Below, piece after piece: positions 26,348 to 34,981 of a stretch of DNA of 64,000 nucleotides. Made by a program: the position numbers and the translations under genes. Numbering within the stretch: position 1 is the stretch's first letter; each line of letters begins with the position of its first letter. The notes under the pieces were generated by a model. That model was not told the DNA's origin and searched no databases. It saw only the letters and a program-made list of their open reading frames with translations. The DNA comes from JALYUA01 sp039931865 (lineage in GTDB: Bacteria; Acidobacteriota; Thermoanaerobaculia; UBA5066; Gp7-AA6), in NCBI GenBank assembly GCA_039931865.1, contig JBDTRB010000001.1, positions 62,001 to 126,000 on the forward strand. The letters are read 5' to 3'.

Positions 26348-27646
26348 ATGAACATCTGCATGGTCGGGACCGGCTACGTCGGCCTGGTGACGGGAGCCTG
26401 CCTCGCGGACTTCGGGATGAACGTCCTCTGCGTGGACAAGGACGAGCCGAAGATCGCCGCCCTCCAGCGCGGCGAGATTCCCATCTACGAGCCTGGGCTC
26501 GAAGAGATCGTCGCGAAGAACGAGCGCGCCGGGCGCCTGAACTTCACGACGGACTTGAAGAGCGCGATCGAGAGCTCGCTCGCGATCTTCATCGCCGTCG
26601 GAACACCCCCGAAGCCGGACGGATCACCGGACCTGACGTTCGTCCGCCAGGTCGCCGAGGCGGTCGCGGTCCACATGAACGGCTACAAAGTCGTCGTCAC
26701 GAAATCGACTGTCCCGACGGGCACCGGGAAGATGATCGAGCAGATCATGCGGGAGAATGACGGGAAGCACGCGTTCTCGATCGTGTCGAACCCCGAATTC
26801 CTGCGCGAAGGCTCCGCGATCGCAGATTTCCTGCGGCCCGACCGGATCGTGATCGGAGCGTCGGACCAGAAGGCGGTCGAGGTCATGCAGGAGATCTACT
26901 CGCCGCTGTACCTGATCGAGACGCCCTTCGTGATCACGGATGTCGCCTCCGCGGAGCTGATCAAGTACGCGTCCAACGGATTTCTGGCGGTGAAGATCTC
27001 TTTCATCAATGAGATCGCGCGCCTGTGCGAGCTGATGAACGCCGACGTCCACGACGTGGCGCGTGGGATGGGCCTCGACAAGCGCATCGGGGGCAAGTTC
27101 CTGCACCCCGGGCCGGGGTTCGGCGGCTCCTGTTTTCCGAAGGACACGTCCGCGGCGGCGGACCTCGCGCGCCAGCACGGCTACGAGTTCCGCATCATCG
27201 AGGCCACGATGCAGGTCAACCGGGAGACCAAGGCCCGCATGATCGAGAAGATCGAAAAGGCGGCGGGGCCGCTCTCGGGCCGGACGGGCGCCGTGCTCGG
27301 CCTTTCCTTCAAGCCGGAGACCGACGACATTCGCGAATCTCCGGCGACGTCGGTCGTAGCGGGACTTCTCAAATCCGGAGCCCGCATCCGGGCGTTCGAT
27401 CCCGCAGCCATGGAGAACGCCCGCGCCCTCTTCCCCGACGTCCACTACGCGAGGGACGCCTACGACTGCGCGACGGGAGCTGACTTCCTCGTCCTCGCCA
27501 CCGAATGGAACGAGTTCCGGGCTCTCGACCTGCCGCGGCTCGCGGGGTTGATGAAGTCCCGGACGATCATCGATTTGCGAAATGTCTACGAGCCCAGGGC
27601 GATGAAGGAGGCGGGATGGAATTACACCGGAGTGGGACGCGGTTGA
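26348..27646 (+). CDS. ugd: UDP-glucose 6-dehydrogenase
   Basis: This 432-residue cytosolic enzyme oxidises UDP-glucose to UDP-glucuronate with two NAD. The Rossmann motif GTGYVGLVTG (7-16), the central KYASNGFLAVKISFINE helix, the catalytic cysteine in PGFGGSCFPKD and the C-terminal FKPETDDIRESP motif are intact. The ATG at 26348 fits the family start MNICMVGTGYVG. It stands between an epimerase and a decarboxylase that both use its product. Confidence 0.96.
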   Translation: MNICMVGTGYVGLVTGACLADFGMNVLCVDKDEPKIAALQRGEIPIYEPGLEEIVAKNERAGRLNFTTDLKSAIESSLAIFIAVGTPPKPDGSPDLTFVRQVAEAVAVHMNGYKVVVTKSTVPTGTGKMIEQIMRENDGKHAFSIVSNPEFLREGSAIADFLRPDRIVIGASDQKAVEVMQEIYSPLYLIETPFVITDVASAELIKYASNGFLAVKISFINEIARLCELMNADVHDVARGMGLDKRIGGKFLHPGPGFGGSCFPKDTSAAADLARQHGYEFRIIEATMQVNRETKARMIEKIEKAAGPLSGRTGAVLGLSFKPETDDIRESPATSVVAGLLKSGARIRAFDPAAMENARALFPDVHYARDAYDCATGADFLVLATEWNEFRALDLPRLAGLMKSRTIIDLRNVYEPRAMKEAGWNYTGVGRG

Positions 27647-27746
27647 CGGGAGCCGTGGGGGGTCAGCCGACAGGGGTCGGGCGAGGGAGGATTCATGCCT
27701 CCTCCGCCTTCAGCCCTGATCTTTCACGTCCCCGGATGACCCTCTG

Positions 27747-28679
27747 ATGCGCGTTGTCGTCACCGGTGGGGCCGGCTTTCTCGGGAGCCACCTCTGCGAC
27801 AGGCTCCTCGCGGAGGGCCACGAGGTGATCGCGATCGACAATCTGCTGACCGGAAATCCGAGAAACATCGCGCACCTCCAGCCCGAGAAACGCTTCCGAT
27901 TTTTCCGGCACGACATCACGCATTTCATCTTCGTCGACGGCCCGGTCGACGCGGTCCTGCACTTCGCCTCCCCTGCCTCTCCGATCGATTACCTCGAGCT
28001 CCCGATCCAGACGCTGAAGGTGGGCTCTCTCGGCACCCACAACGCTCTCGGCCTGGCGATGGCCAAGGGCGCGAGGTTCCTGCTCGCCTCGACGTCCGAG
28101 TGCTACGGCGACCCGCTCGTGCACCCGCAGCCGGAGACCTACTGGGGCAACGTGAACCCGATCGGGCCCCGCGGCGTTTACGACGAGGCCAAGCGGTTCG
28201 CCGAAGCCATGACGATGGCGTACCAGCGGCACCACGGGGTCGAAACACGAATCGTCCGGATCTTCAATACCTACGGCGAGAGGATGCGTCCGCGCGACGG
28301 ACGGGTGGTGCCCGCCCTGATCTCGCAGGCGCTCGTCGGAGAGCCGATGACCGTGTTCGGCGACGGTTCGCAGACCCGCTCGTTCTGCTACGTCTCCGAC
28401 CTGATCGAAGGGATCTACCGCCTGCTCCTCTCCGAGGAGAAGGAGCCGGTCAACATCGGGAACCCGGCGGAGCTGACCGTCCTCGATTTCGCGAAGACGA
28501 TCCAGAAGCTGACTGCCACGAAGAGCGAAATCGTCTATGGGCCTCTTCCGGTCGACGATCCGAAGGTTCGGCAGCCGGACATCACGAAGGCTCGTACGAA
28601 GCTCGGATGGGAGCCGAAGGTGAAGCTCGAGGAAGGGCTCGGAAGGACGATCGAGTACTTTCGAGGCCTCAAGGACTGA
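27747..28679 (+). CDS. UDP-glucuronate decarboxylase (UDP-xylose synthase)
   Basis: These 310 residues match UXS, which converts UDP-glucuronate to UDP-xylose. GGAGFLGSH (7-15) binds NAD, and the stretches DNLLTGNPRNI, HFASPASPIDY, STSECYGDP, YDEAKRFAE (catalytic Tyr/Lys) and RIFNTYGERMRP are hallmarks of the family. With ugd and the 4-epimerase upstream it forms a UDP-uronate/UDP-xylose branch for surface glycans. The 100-bp gap before it has no clear promoter. Confidence 0.93.
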   Translation: MRVVVTGGAGFLGSHLCDRLLAEGHEVIAIDNLLTGNPRNIAHLQPEKRFRFFRHDITHFIFVDGPVDAVLHFASPASPIDYLELPIQTLKVGSLGTHNALGLAMAKGARFLLASTSECYGDPLVHPQPETYWGNVNPIGPRGVYDEAKRFAEAMTMAYQRHHGVETRIVRIFNTYGERMRPRDGRVVPALISQALVGEPMTVFGDGSQTRSFCYVSDLIEGIYRLLLSEEKEPVNIGNPAELTVLDFAKTIQKLTATKSEIVYGPLPVDDPKVRQPDITKARTKLGWEPKVKLEEGLGRTIEYFRGLKD

Positions 28680-28711
28680 GCTCCGAGCCTCCTCGCTTGA
28701 CTCCCGGATGG

Positions 28712-28960
28712 CTACGTGACCCAGAGAAATCCCGACGCGGCCACGATCCCCTCCCCTGGGGACGAGATGGGGATGACAGCTTTCAGGGTTCCGCTCCTGT
28801 CCATCCTGCCCGGACCCGACCGGCCGGAGTCCGTGAACCAGGGCGATCCGTCCTCCCCGACCGCGAGGCCCGACGGGACCTGCGAGGGACCGGCTGGCGC
28901 CAGGGCCGACACAAACACGAAAACCGCCAGAACCCGCGCGCTGCGCTGCTCTGTCCGGGT
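28712..28960 (-). pseudogene. Remnant of a secreted streptogramin-lyase-like (Vgb/NHL) propeller gene
   Basis: On the minus strand an open stretch encodes a signal-peptide-like segment (RVLAVFVFVSALAPAG). A piece of Vgb-type propeller follows (SGLAVGEDGSPWFTDSG, GRMDRSGTLKAV), ending in LWVT and a TAG. Intact propellers of this family need about 300 residues; here only one to two blades remain. I read it as a decaying 5' fragment. It fills most of the 344-bp gap between the UDP-xylose synthase and ferredoxin genes. A short expressed protein cannot be excluded. Confidence 0.55.
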
Positions 28961-29023
28961 CTCTTCCGGGGCTGACCGGGGTGGAAAGGAGAAATCGAAC
29001 CGCCCCAGGAGGCCGGCCAGGCG

Positions 29024-29266
29024 TTACGGGATCGGGGCGCCGTCGTCTCCGATGGCTTCGACCGGGCAGGAGTCCATGGCCTCCTGGCACTGGGCTTCTT
29101 CGTCGGGACCGGCGGGTTGCCGGAAGACGTAGGAATACCCCTTGTCTTCCCCACGCTGAAAATTCGAGGGCGCTGTCACCCGGCAGACGTCGCAGTCGAT
29201 GCACTGGGTGTCGACGTAGTACTTCCCCGGCACCGTCTCTACGACCTTGTCTCTGGGATCCGCCAC
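29024..29266 (-). CDS. Small [4Fe-4S] ferredoxin
   Basis: This 80-residue acidic electron carrier has CIDCDVC (CxxCxxC) for three cluster ligands and a later CP in EAMDSCPVEAI for the fourth. The sequence resembles single-cluster ferredoxins with an inserted loop (FQRGEDKGYSYVFRQP). The GTG at 29266 starts right before the conserved domain; a longer frame upstream is basic and overlaps the divergent promoter. Partner unknown; a cytochrome c gene lies divergently next door. Confidence 0.88.
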   Translation of the reverse strand: MADPRDKVVETVPGKYYVDTQCIDCDVCRVTAPSNFQRGEDKGYSYVFRQPAGPDEEAQCQEAMDSCPVEAIGDDGAPIP

Positions 29267-29344
29267 GCGCGCAAACCTAACAGACTCGCCCCCGCGCTTC
29301 CCTTCGCGGCCACCGGGTCCGAACCGAAGACGAACAAAGCACGC

Positions 29345-29350
29345 TAGACT
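29345..29350 (+). promoter_or_regulatory. -10 box of the cytochrome c lipoprotein gene
   Basis: TAGACT ends 7 nt before the GTG at 29358. The transcript would be leaderless or nearly so, which supports the GTG start. Confidence 0.5.
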
Positions 29351-29357
29351 GCGCCCC

Positions 29358-29729
29358 GTGTCGCGCCGCACCCGTGCGCTCCTCCTGTCCGGCGTGGCGC
29401 TTTCGTTTCTGGCCTCCTGCCGGGACGAACGCCTCCCGGAAGGTGACGGACGGATGCGGTCGCTCGCTGCGGGCCGGAGGATCTACGAAAAGAAGTGCGC
29501 CTCCTGCCACGGCATGACGGGAGATGGGAAGACGGTGACGGCCAGCCGATTTCCGTACGCAAATCTGATCGACCGCAAGTGGCGGTCCGACGGGAGCCCA
29601 CGGGCGATCGAGGAGCAGATCCGAAAGGGGCATGATCCGATGCCGAAGTTCGAGGGCAAGCTGACCGATCAGGAGATCCGCGACACGACGGCCTACGTGG
29701 TGGAGCTTTCGCGGCGGAAAAACCGATGA
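29358..29729 (+). CDS. Monohaem cytochrome c lipoprotein
   Basis: This 123-residue protein has a lipoprotein signal with lipobox LASC (Cys21), a class I haem motif CASCH (47-51) and a distal methionine in HDPMPKFEG. It should be anchored to a membrane face and carry electrons. The GTG at 29358 is chosen because it gives a normal signal peptide and sits just behind a -10 box. The Lon-N-domain gene begins 4 bp after the stop, so both are probably cotranscribed. Confidence 0.9.
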   Translation: MSRRTRALLLSGVALSFLASCRDERLPEGDGRMRSLAAGRRIYEKKCASCHGMTGDGKTVTASRFPYANLIDRKWRSDGSPRAIEEQIRKGHDPMPKFEGKLTDQEIRDTTAYVVELSRRKNR

Positions 29730-29733
29730 ACCG

Positions 29734-30381
29734 ATGACCCGCACGATCCCGCTCTTTCCACTGCCGGGCGGCATCCTGTTCCCCGGCACGATGGTTCCCT
29801 TCCACATCTTCGAGCCGCGTTACATCGAAATGGTCTCCGACGCCCTCGCCGGCGACCGTTTGATCGGGCTCGCGATGCTGAAGCCCGGTGTCGACGCGGA
29901 CCTCGGAAGCTCGCCCATCTTCCCGATCGGCGGGGCGGGGGAGATCATCGAGTCCGAACAGCTCGAGGACGGCCGCTTCAACATCCTGCTCGAGGGCCGG
30001 TTCCGGTACCAGGTTCTCGACGAGAAGGCTCGAGGCCCCTATCGCGTCGCCCGTGTGGTGGAGCTCGAGACGGTCCCGTTTGCCTCGGCCGAGGAGGAGT
30101 CCCGCGTCGCCGACCTCACGGTTAAGATCTTCGAGGCGGTGCGGCCGCGCATCGAGCTCCCTCCCCTCCCGGAAGAGACCCCCCGTCTCTCCTCAGAGGG
30201 CCTGGCCGCCGAGATCGCGCTGCGTCTGCGATACCGGCCCGAAGAGCTTCAGGCGCTGCTGGAGGTCAGCTCACTGCCGGCGCGGTACGCGGCGCTGATC
30301 GCTCGAATGATGGAGTGGCAGAAGCGCGTGGAATTTCTGGAACCCTTCCGGCCCGCCGAGATCGACGGCATCCGGAACTAG
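29734..30381 (+). CDS. Lon N-terminal (LON substrate-binding) domain protein
   Basis: This 215-residue cytosolic protein contains only the LON N-terminal domain: LFPLPGGILFPGTMVPFHIFEPRY (within 7-30), then the beta-rich core with LEGRFRYQVL, and a helical part to about 200. It lacks the AAA and protease domains of Lon. Such stand-alone proteins are common and of unproven role. It directly follows the cytochrome c gene. Confidence 0.92.
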   Translation: MTRTIPLFPLPGGILFPGTMVPFHIFEPRYIEMVSDALAGDRLIGLAMLKPGVDADLGSSPIFPIGGAGEIIESEQLEDGRFNILLEGRFRYQVLDEKARGPYRVARVVELETVPFASAEEESRVADLTVKIFEAVRPRIELPPLPEETPRLSSEGLAAEIALRLRYRPEELQALLEVSSLPARYAALIARMMEWQKRVEFLEPFRPAEIDGIRN

Positions 30382-30430
30382 AACCAGGAGTCTGACTTCG
30401 GCGCCACCTGCCGCGAGCCGGGGGGGCACG

Positions 30431-31942
30431 CTACATCTTCTGGGCGGTGCTCGCGTTTAAGGCGCGGTCGTGCGCCCAGCTCTTGATGGCCTTGATCTGC
30501 TCTTCCATGGTGATAGCGAGCGGGACTGTCGCCGAGATCACCCGGTGGATGTCGTCCTCCGTGACGGCGCGCGCTTCCGAATACGACTCGACGACGGCAG
30601 AGATGACGGCCTGCTCGATCTCGGCGCCGTTCCATCCCTTCGTGGCCTTGGAGAGGAACACGAGGTCGAAACGAGCCGGATCGCAGCGGTTCTTGCGGAG
30701 ATGGATCGTGAAGATCTGCTTGCGTTCTTCCTCGGTCGGGAGGTCGACGAAGAAGACCTGGTCGAAACGGCCCTTTCGGATGATCTCGGCCGGAAGAAGC
30801 TGGATGCGGTTCGCCGTGGCAGCGACGAAAACGAGTGCGCTCTTCTCCTGCATCCAGGTCAGGAATCCGGAGAAAATCCGGGACATGGCCGCATCGCCGC
30901 CCTCGCGGTAGCCGCCCACTCCCATCTCGATCTCGTCGATCCAGAGCACCGCCGGTGAAACCGCTTCCACGGAGCGCAGAGCTTTTAGAAACGTGCTCTC
31001 CGGGTTTTCGGTCCCGAACACCGCATTCATGTCCAGCCGGAACAGCGGGAGGTTCCAGAGCGTCGAGATCGTCTTGACGCAGAGGCTCTTTCCGCATCCC
31101 GAGATTCCCATCAGCAGGATGCCGCGCGGAATCGGGATCCCCGCGTCCAGCGCCTCGCGGGAGAAGAGCGACTGGCGCTTGCGCAGCCAGGTCTTCAGCG
31201 TCTCGTACCCGCCGATGTCCTCGATCGAGAAGCGGGGCGGCACGAACTCGAGAACGCCCTCCTTCTTCGACATCTGTTCCTTCTCACCGAGGACCTCGAG
31301 AAACGCGCCCTCGTCGAACACCTTCCGGGACGCGAAGACCTTTCCGAGCAGGTGGCCGATCTCGTCGGCGGTCAAACCGCGCATCGCGAGCGCGAGGCGG
31401 CGGACCGCGGCGTCGTCGATCGCTTCCGGGCCCAGACGCCGCCGCACGCTCGCATCGATGATCCGCGAGATCTCCGCTTCGTCCGGGAGCTCGTACTCGA
31501 CGACGTAGATTTCCTTCTTCAGGTCCTCGGGAATTGCGAGCCGCGGCGAGAGCAGCAGCACGTGCCGGCCTCGGTCCTTCAGCCCGCGGTACAGGTCCCG
31601 CAACCTCCGGACGATCTCGGGCCGCGCGTCCGAGGACGCCGGGAAGTCCTTCAGCATGTAGAAACCCTTGCCAGACGCCTGCAGGATCGCGTCCAGCGCC
31701 TTCATGGGATCGCGCGTGTCGGGGATCGGCATTCCATCCACCAGAAGACCGTCGACCACGGACCACACACCGAATGGGACGGCCTGACCGAAGAACGTCT
31801 TCGCGAGATGCTGGACAAGTCTTTCGATGCGGGGTTCCTCCCAGCTCTGGACGTAGAGGAGCGGATGCCCGCCGGTCAAAGCGCGACGGATCTTCTCCAT
31901 CCCCTTGGGAGGGGCGGAGACCGCGGCGACGGCTGTGCTCAT
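30431..31942 (-). CDS. Ycf46-type AAA ATPase
   Basis: These 503 residues resemble the cyanobacterial/chloroplast Ycf46 ATPase. The first 225 residues are a degenerate P-loop-like domain (HPLLYVQSWEEPRIERLVQ). The AAA module follows with Walker A GISGCGKS (279-286), Walker B VLWIDEIE (332-339), sensor ATANR and arginine-finger region RKGRFDQVFFVDLPTEEER. In cyanobacteria Ycf46 has been linked to carbon uptake; in this organism the role is unknown. It is transcribed away from the pentapeptide-repeat gene. Confidence 0.88.
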   Translation of the reverse strand: MSTAVAAVSAPPKGMEKIRRALTGGHPLLYVQSWEEPRIERLVQHLAKTFFGQAVPFGVWSVVDGLLVDGMPIPDTRDPMKALDAILQASGKGFYMLKDFPASSDARPEIVRRLRDLYRGLKDRGRHVLLLSPRLAIPEDLKKEIYVVEYELPDEAEISRIIDASVRRRLGPEAIDDAAVRRLALAMRGLTADEIGHLLGKVFASRKVFDEGAFLEVLGEKEQMSKKEGVLEFVPPRFSIEDIGGYETLKTWLRKRQSLFSREALDAGIPIPRGILLMGISGCGKSLCVKTISTLWNLPLFRLDMNAVFGTENPESTFLKALRSVEAVSPAVLWIDEIEMGVGGYREGGDAAMSRIFSGFLTWMQEKSALVFVAATANRIQLLPAEIIRKGRFDQVFFVDLPTEEERKQIFTIHLRKNRCDPARFDLVFLSKATKGWNGAEIEQAVISAVVESYSEARAVTEDDIHRVISATVPLAITMEEQIKAIKSWAHDRALNASTAQKM

Positions 31943-31950
31943 GTGCTTCC

Positions 31951-31956
31951 ATTCTA
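31951..31956 (-). promoter_or_regulatory. -10 box of the Ycf46-type gene
   Basis: TAGAAT on the minus strand ends 8 nt before the ATG at 31942. It shares an 80-bp divergent promoter region with the pentapeptide-repeat gene. Confidence 0.5.
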
Positions 31957-32006
31957 ACCGGCCCTGTTTCGCAGGCTCCGGAGCCGGGCGCGCCGTCGTC
32001 GTCGTC

Positions 32007-32012
32007 TACAAT
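32007..32012 (+). promoter_or_regulatory. -10 box of the pentapeptide-repeat gene
   Basis: TACAAT ends 10 nt before the ATG at 32023, with no Shine-Dalgarno sequence between. It marks the ATG as the real start within a much longer open frame. Confidence 0.5.
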
Positions 32013-32022
32013 CAGAAGACGA

Positions 32023-33459
32023 ATGCCCAATCCAGAGCACGTGGCACTCCTCCTCTCACCCGAGTGGAATGGATGGAGGACTCGCAACGCAAACGTCACC
32101 CCCGACCTTACGGAAGCGAGCCTGGCCGGAAGTGACCTCGCCGAAAAGGACCTTCGCCGCGCGGACCTGACCCGGGCGGATCTCTCCGGAGCGAAACTCG
32201 ACGGCGCCGATTTCACGCGAGCGACTCTCGAAGGATGCCGGTGGAAGGGCGCGTCCGCCGCGGGCGCCACGTTCGAGCACTGCCGCCTCGACGGGGCGGA
32301 TCTTTCGAAGGTTTTCCTCGCCGGCGCGCGGTTTCGTTCCGGCTCTCTCCAGGGTTGCAACTTGACCGGGGCGGACCTCGCGGGCGCCGACCTGAGCTTC
32401 ACGAAGCTCGAAGGCTCGGACCTTACGGGAGCGAACCTCGCCGGATCGAACCTTTCGGACGTGAACTTCAGGGGGGTCAAGACCGCGGGCGCGCACTTCG
32501 ACGGAGCCGACTTTTCCCGTTGCTTCTTCGAAGGGGTGAGCGCCCTCCGTGGCTCCTTCCCGAACGCGCTCTTCGAGGGCGCGAACCTGAAAGGCGCGGA
32601 CCTGTCCGGGGCGGACCTGCGCCGGGCCCGGTTTCTCAAGACCAACCTCCGGCAGGCCCAGTTAAACGCCGCCGACTGCGAGGGCGCCGATTTTACGGAC
32701 GCCGACCTCGAGCTCGTCTCCGCGATCGAGGCGAACTTCTCCAGCGCCACGTTCGACCGCGCCCGGATGCGCAAGATGGAGCTGCGCGGCGCGGCGTTTC
32801 TCGACGCGAAGGGGAAGGACGTTTCCTTCGCGGAGTCCCGGCTGATCGAGGTCGACCTTCGAACCGCGAAATTCGAGAGCGCAAATTTTCAGAATGCCGA
32901 CCTTTCGAAGGCAATCCTTTCGCGCGCCAACCTGAAGCCGTACTCCTTCGTGGCGGCTCGGTTCGCGGGCGCCGACTGCTCCGAGGTCTCCGCGGAAGGC
33001 GTCAATTTTTCGCGCGCCGACCTCTCCCTCGGGAACTTTCGCCTCGCCAATCTGAAGGGGGCGAACCTGTCCGGGGTGCGCGGGTTCGACACCGATCTTT
33101 CCGGGACCATGATGGTCCGCGCGAACCTCACGGGCGCGAACCTCCAGGAGGCGGACCTGAGGTTTGCCCGGGCGATCGGCGCCGACTTCACCGGAGCGAC
33201 GCTCTCAGGCGCCGATCTTGCGAATGCGGACCTCTCCGAGGCGGTCTTCAAAAAGACGAAGTACTGGGGCGCGACCGCGCGGCGCATCAAGGCCCCGTCC
33301 GGAAAGGGTCTCCTCCTGGCCCTCTCCACGATGTTCTCGAAGGCCAAAGAGAAAAAGACGAAGACGCTCGACGAGAAGGAAAAGGCGCGCGCGAAGCGGA
33401 TCGCGCAGCTCGAGGCGGAGGCGGACAAGCGGCCGCCGCATGCCACGGGCAAGCGCTGA
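32023..33459 (+). CDS. Long pentapeptide-repeat protein
   Basis: This 478-residue protein consists, from about residue 30 to 420, of A(D/N)LXX pentapeptide repeats (for example ADLTRADLSGAKLDGADF and ANLTGANLQEADLRFARA), giving a right-handed square beta-helix of some 18-20 coils. There is no signal peptide. A lysine-rich helical tail (KAKEKKTKTLDEKEKARAKR, about 445-464) ends the chain. DNA-mimicking gyrase binders such as Qnr/MfpA are shorter (about 180-220), so that role is not implied. It is divergent from the Ycf46-type ATPase. Confidence 0.93.
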   Translation: MPNPEHVALLLSPEWNGWRTRNANVTPDLTEASLAGSDLAEKDLRRADLTRADLSGAKLDGADFTRATLEGCRWKGASAAGATFEHCRLDGADLSKVFLAGARFRSGSLQGCNLTGADLAGADLSFTKLEGSDLTGANLAGSNLSDVNFRGVKTAGAHFDGADFSRCFFEGVSALRGSFPNALFEGANLKGADLSGADLRRARFLKTNLRQAQLNAADCEGADFTDADLELVSAIEANFSSATFDRARMRKMELRGAAFLDAKGKDVSFAESRLIEVDLRTAKFESANFQNADLSKAILSRANLKPYSFVAARFAGADCSEVSAEGVNFSRADLSLGNFRLANLKGANLSGVRGFDTDLSGTMMVRANLTGANLQEADLRFARAIGADFTGATLSGADLANADLSEAVFKKTKYWGATARRIKAPSGKGLLLALSTMFSKAKEKKTKTLDEKEKARAKRIAQLEAEADKRPPHATGKR

Positions 33460-33484
33460 GGACGGGCCGTCGGGAGTCCGGGAC

Positions 33485-33546
33485 CGGGAATCGGGAATCG
33501 GGAATCGGGAAATCGGGAAATCGGGAAATCGGGAAATCGGGAATCG
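33485..33546 (+). repeat. CGGGAAT/CGGGAAAT array (copy D)
   Basis: Three CGGGAAT units, four 8-bp CGGGAAAT units and a final CGGGAAT lie directly 5' of core D. The extra A in the middle block shows unit-length change spreading by tandem duplication. Eight GGG runs give quadruplex potential on the plus strand. Confidence 0.97.
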
Positions 33547-33590
33547 AGCGATCACCGGGAGCGGGACGGCCGTGGTCTCGCCGGTCCACT
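33541..33590 (+). repeat. Interspersed repeat core, copy D
   Basis: This is a diverged core: GAATCGAGCGATCACC, GGGAGCGGGACGGCCG, TGGTCTCGCCGG and TCCACTGG. The central hairpin is partly lost. It lies in the gap between the convergent pentapeptide-repeat and DUF4340 genes. Confidence 0.75.
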
Positions 33591-33633
33591 GGATTGCGGA
33601 CCCAGACAACGCCGCTGAAGCGCCCGACTCCGG

Positions 33634-34968
33634 CTACTTCCCGCCGGCCGCCTTCTTGAACGCCTCGTGGACGCGGCCCGCCGCGTCTCCGGCGATGGCA
33701 AACGCGCCGGGCCTTCCGCTGACGACGGCCTCGGTGTCGGTTCGCACCGAGAAGAGCTTCACGGTCCAGGTCTCGTTGCCGGTCAGCTTCAGCGTGAGGG
33801 TCGCCTCCGGAGTCCTCGGGGACAGCGCCGCTGCGGCGGCGTCGTCGAGGAAGCTCCGGCTCTTTAAATCCAGAAGCGCCGTCATGAGGTCGTCCGCGGC
33901 GGCGGCGGGGACGGCCTTCGTCCCGTTCACCCACCCCGAGTCCTTGCGGAGAAACGCCAGACGATCCTGACCGAAGACGCCCTCGACCGATGACAGCGTG
34001 GCGCGATCGAACCGGACGAGGCGCGGCTCGCGGAAAACCACGGCCTCGCGGGACAGGTCTTCGACGATCGAGCTCGGAACGGTGAACACCTGCCCCTCCC
34101 GGTGGGCGTACACGGTGTTGCCGTCCGACCGCGTCGCGCCGAAGTCGACGGAGGTGGACGTCTTCGGGTCCGCGAGCGTGACCCGGTAGAGGGAAGGCGC
34201 GAGTCCGAGCGCCGCCAGATTCTGTTTCTCGCCCGAGCCGACGAATTCGAGCACTTTTAACCCCGTGAGCTCGTCGACGAAGCGCTGCGAGAAATCTCCG
34301 TCGGCGAGGTCCGCGGCCGGCTGGCTCAGCCACCAGACGCCGTTCTTCCGGGCGAGCGCGATGCGCCCGCGGCCGCGCTCGATGTCCACCTTCGTCACCT
34401 CGGACGCGGAGCCGCCGAAGACCTCTTTGCTCCTCAGGTCGGCCGCGGATTTCCGGGCGGCGGCGGCCACCGACGAAGCCACGAAGAAGACGTGCGCGCT
34501 GCCCGAGGCGCGCGCCGCGACGGCGTCGGTCCCCGGGATGTCCACTCCAAACTCGATCGTGCGGGACTGCGGCTTGCCCCCGCTCTTCGGGTCCTTCCAG
34601 GCGATCGTCGCTTTCGTCGCGGGCGTCACCAGGCCGTAGTCCTCCGGGCGCGCCTCGGCGGATTCGCTTCCGGCGCGGCGCGGACGCGCAAGCTGGGAGA
34701 CGAGATCCCCCGCGGCTGCCGCGTCGGCCGGGTAGGCTTCGGGACGGACGAGCCTCCACGCGGACGGGCCGGTCCTCTTCAGCTCGACCGGCGGGGTCCC
34801 CGCGCGCTCGAGCCGGACCGATTCGACCTGCTCGACGGGAACGTCCCAGACGAGCTCCTTCTTCTGATCTGCCTCGGCGGTCGTCGGCATCTTCCGCTCG
34901 AAGAAGACGATGAACCCGAAGAGAAGGAGAACGAGGCCCGTCAGGACGAGGATCTTGCGCGAGGACAT
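33634..34968 (-). CDS. DUF4340 protein of a Gld-type ABC system
   Basis: This 444-residue protein has one N-terminal membrane segment (about 5-23) and a large periplasmic part of repeated beta-rich units (DVPVEQVESVRLERAG, TKVDIERGRGRIALARKNGVWWL). This is the DUF4340 pattern, usually found downstream of gldG-like genes in ABC operons of unknown substrate. It is the last of four genes and starts 13 bp after the GldG-like stop. Confidence 0.88.
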   Translation of the reverse strand: MSSRKILVLTGLVLLLFGFIVFFERKMPTTAEADQKKELVWDVPVEQVESVRLERAGTPPVELKRTGPSAWRLVRPEAYPADAAAAGDLVSQLARPRRAGSESAEARPEDYGLVTPATKATIAWKDPKSGGKPQSRTIEFGVDIPGTDAVAARASGSAHVFFVASSVAAAARKSAADLRSKEVFGGSASEVTKVDIERGRGRIALARKNGVWWLSQPAADLADGDFSQRFVDELTGLKVLEFVGSGEKQNLAALGLAPSLYRVTLADPKTSTSVDFGATRSDGNTVYAHREGQVFTVPSSIVEDLSREAVVFREPRLVRFDRATLSSVEGVFGQDRLAFLRKDSGWVNGTKAVPAAAADDLMTALLDLKSRSFLDDAAAAALSPRTPEATLTLKLTGNETWTVKLFSVRTDTEAVVSGRPGAFAIAGDAAGRVHEAFKKAAGGK

Positions 34969-34981
34969 GGGACGCGCCGGC

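Noticed and set aside
27647..27746. Decayed heptamer element between ugd and the UDP-xylose synthase gene
   Set aside because: GGGGTCA and GGGGTCG occur once each with GGGAGCCG, too little to separate from chance in such GC-rich DNA.
28716..29132. Plus-strand coding gene opposite the propeller relic
   Set aside because: Low-complexity composition without motif; the minus strand carries the recognisable propeller sequence and the ferredoxin.
32023..33459. Qnr/MfpA-type gyrase-protecting protein
   Set aside because: The pentapeptide helix is about twice the length of those proteins, and no resistance context is present.
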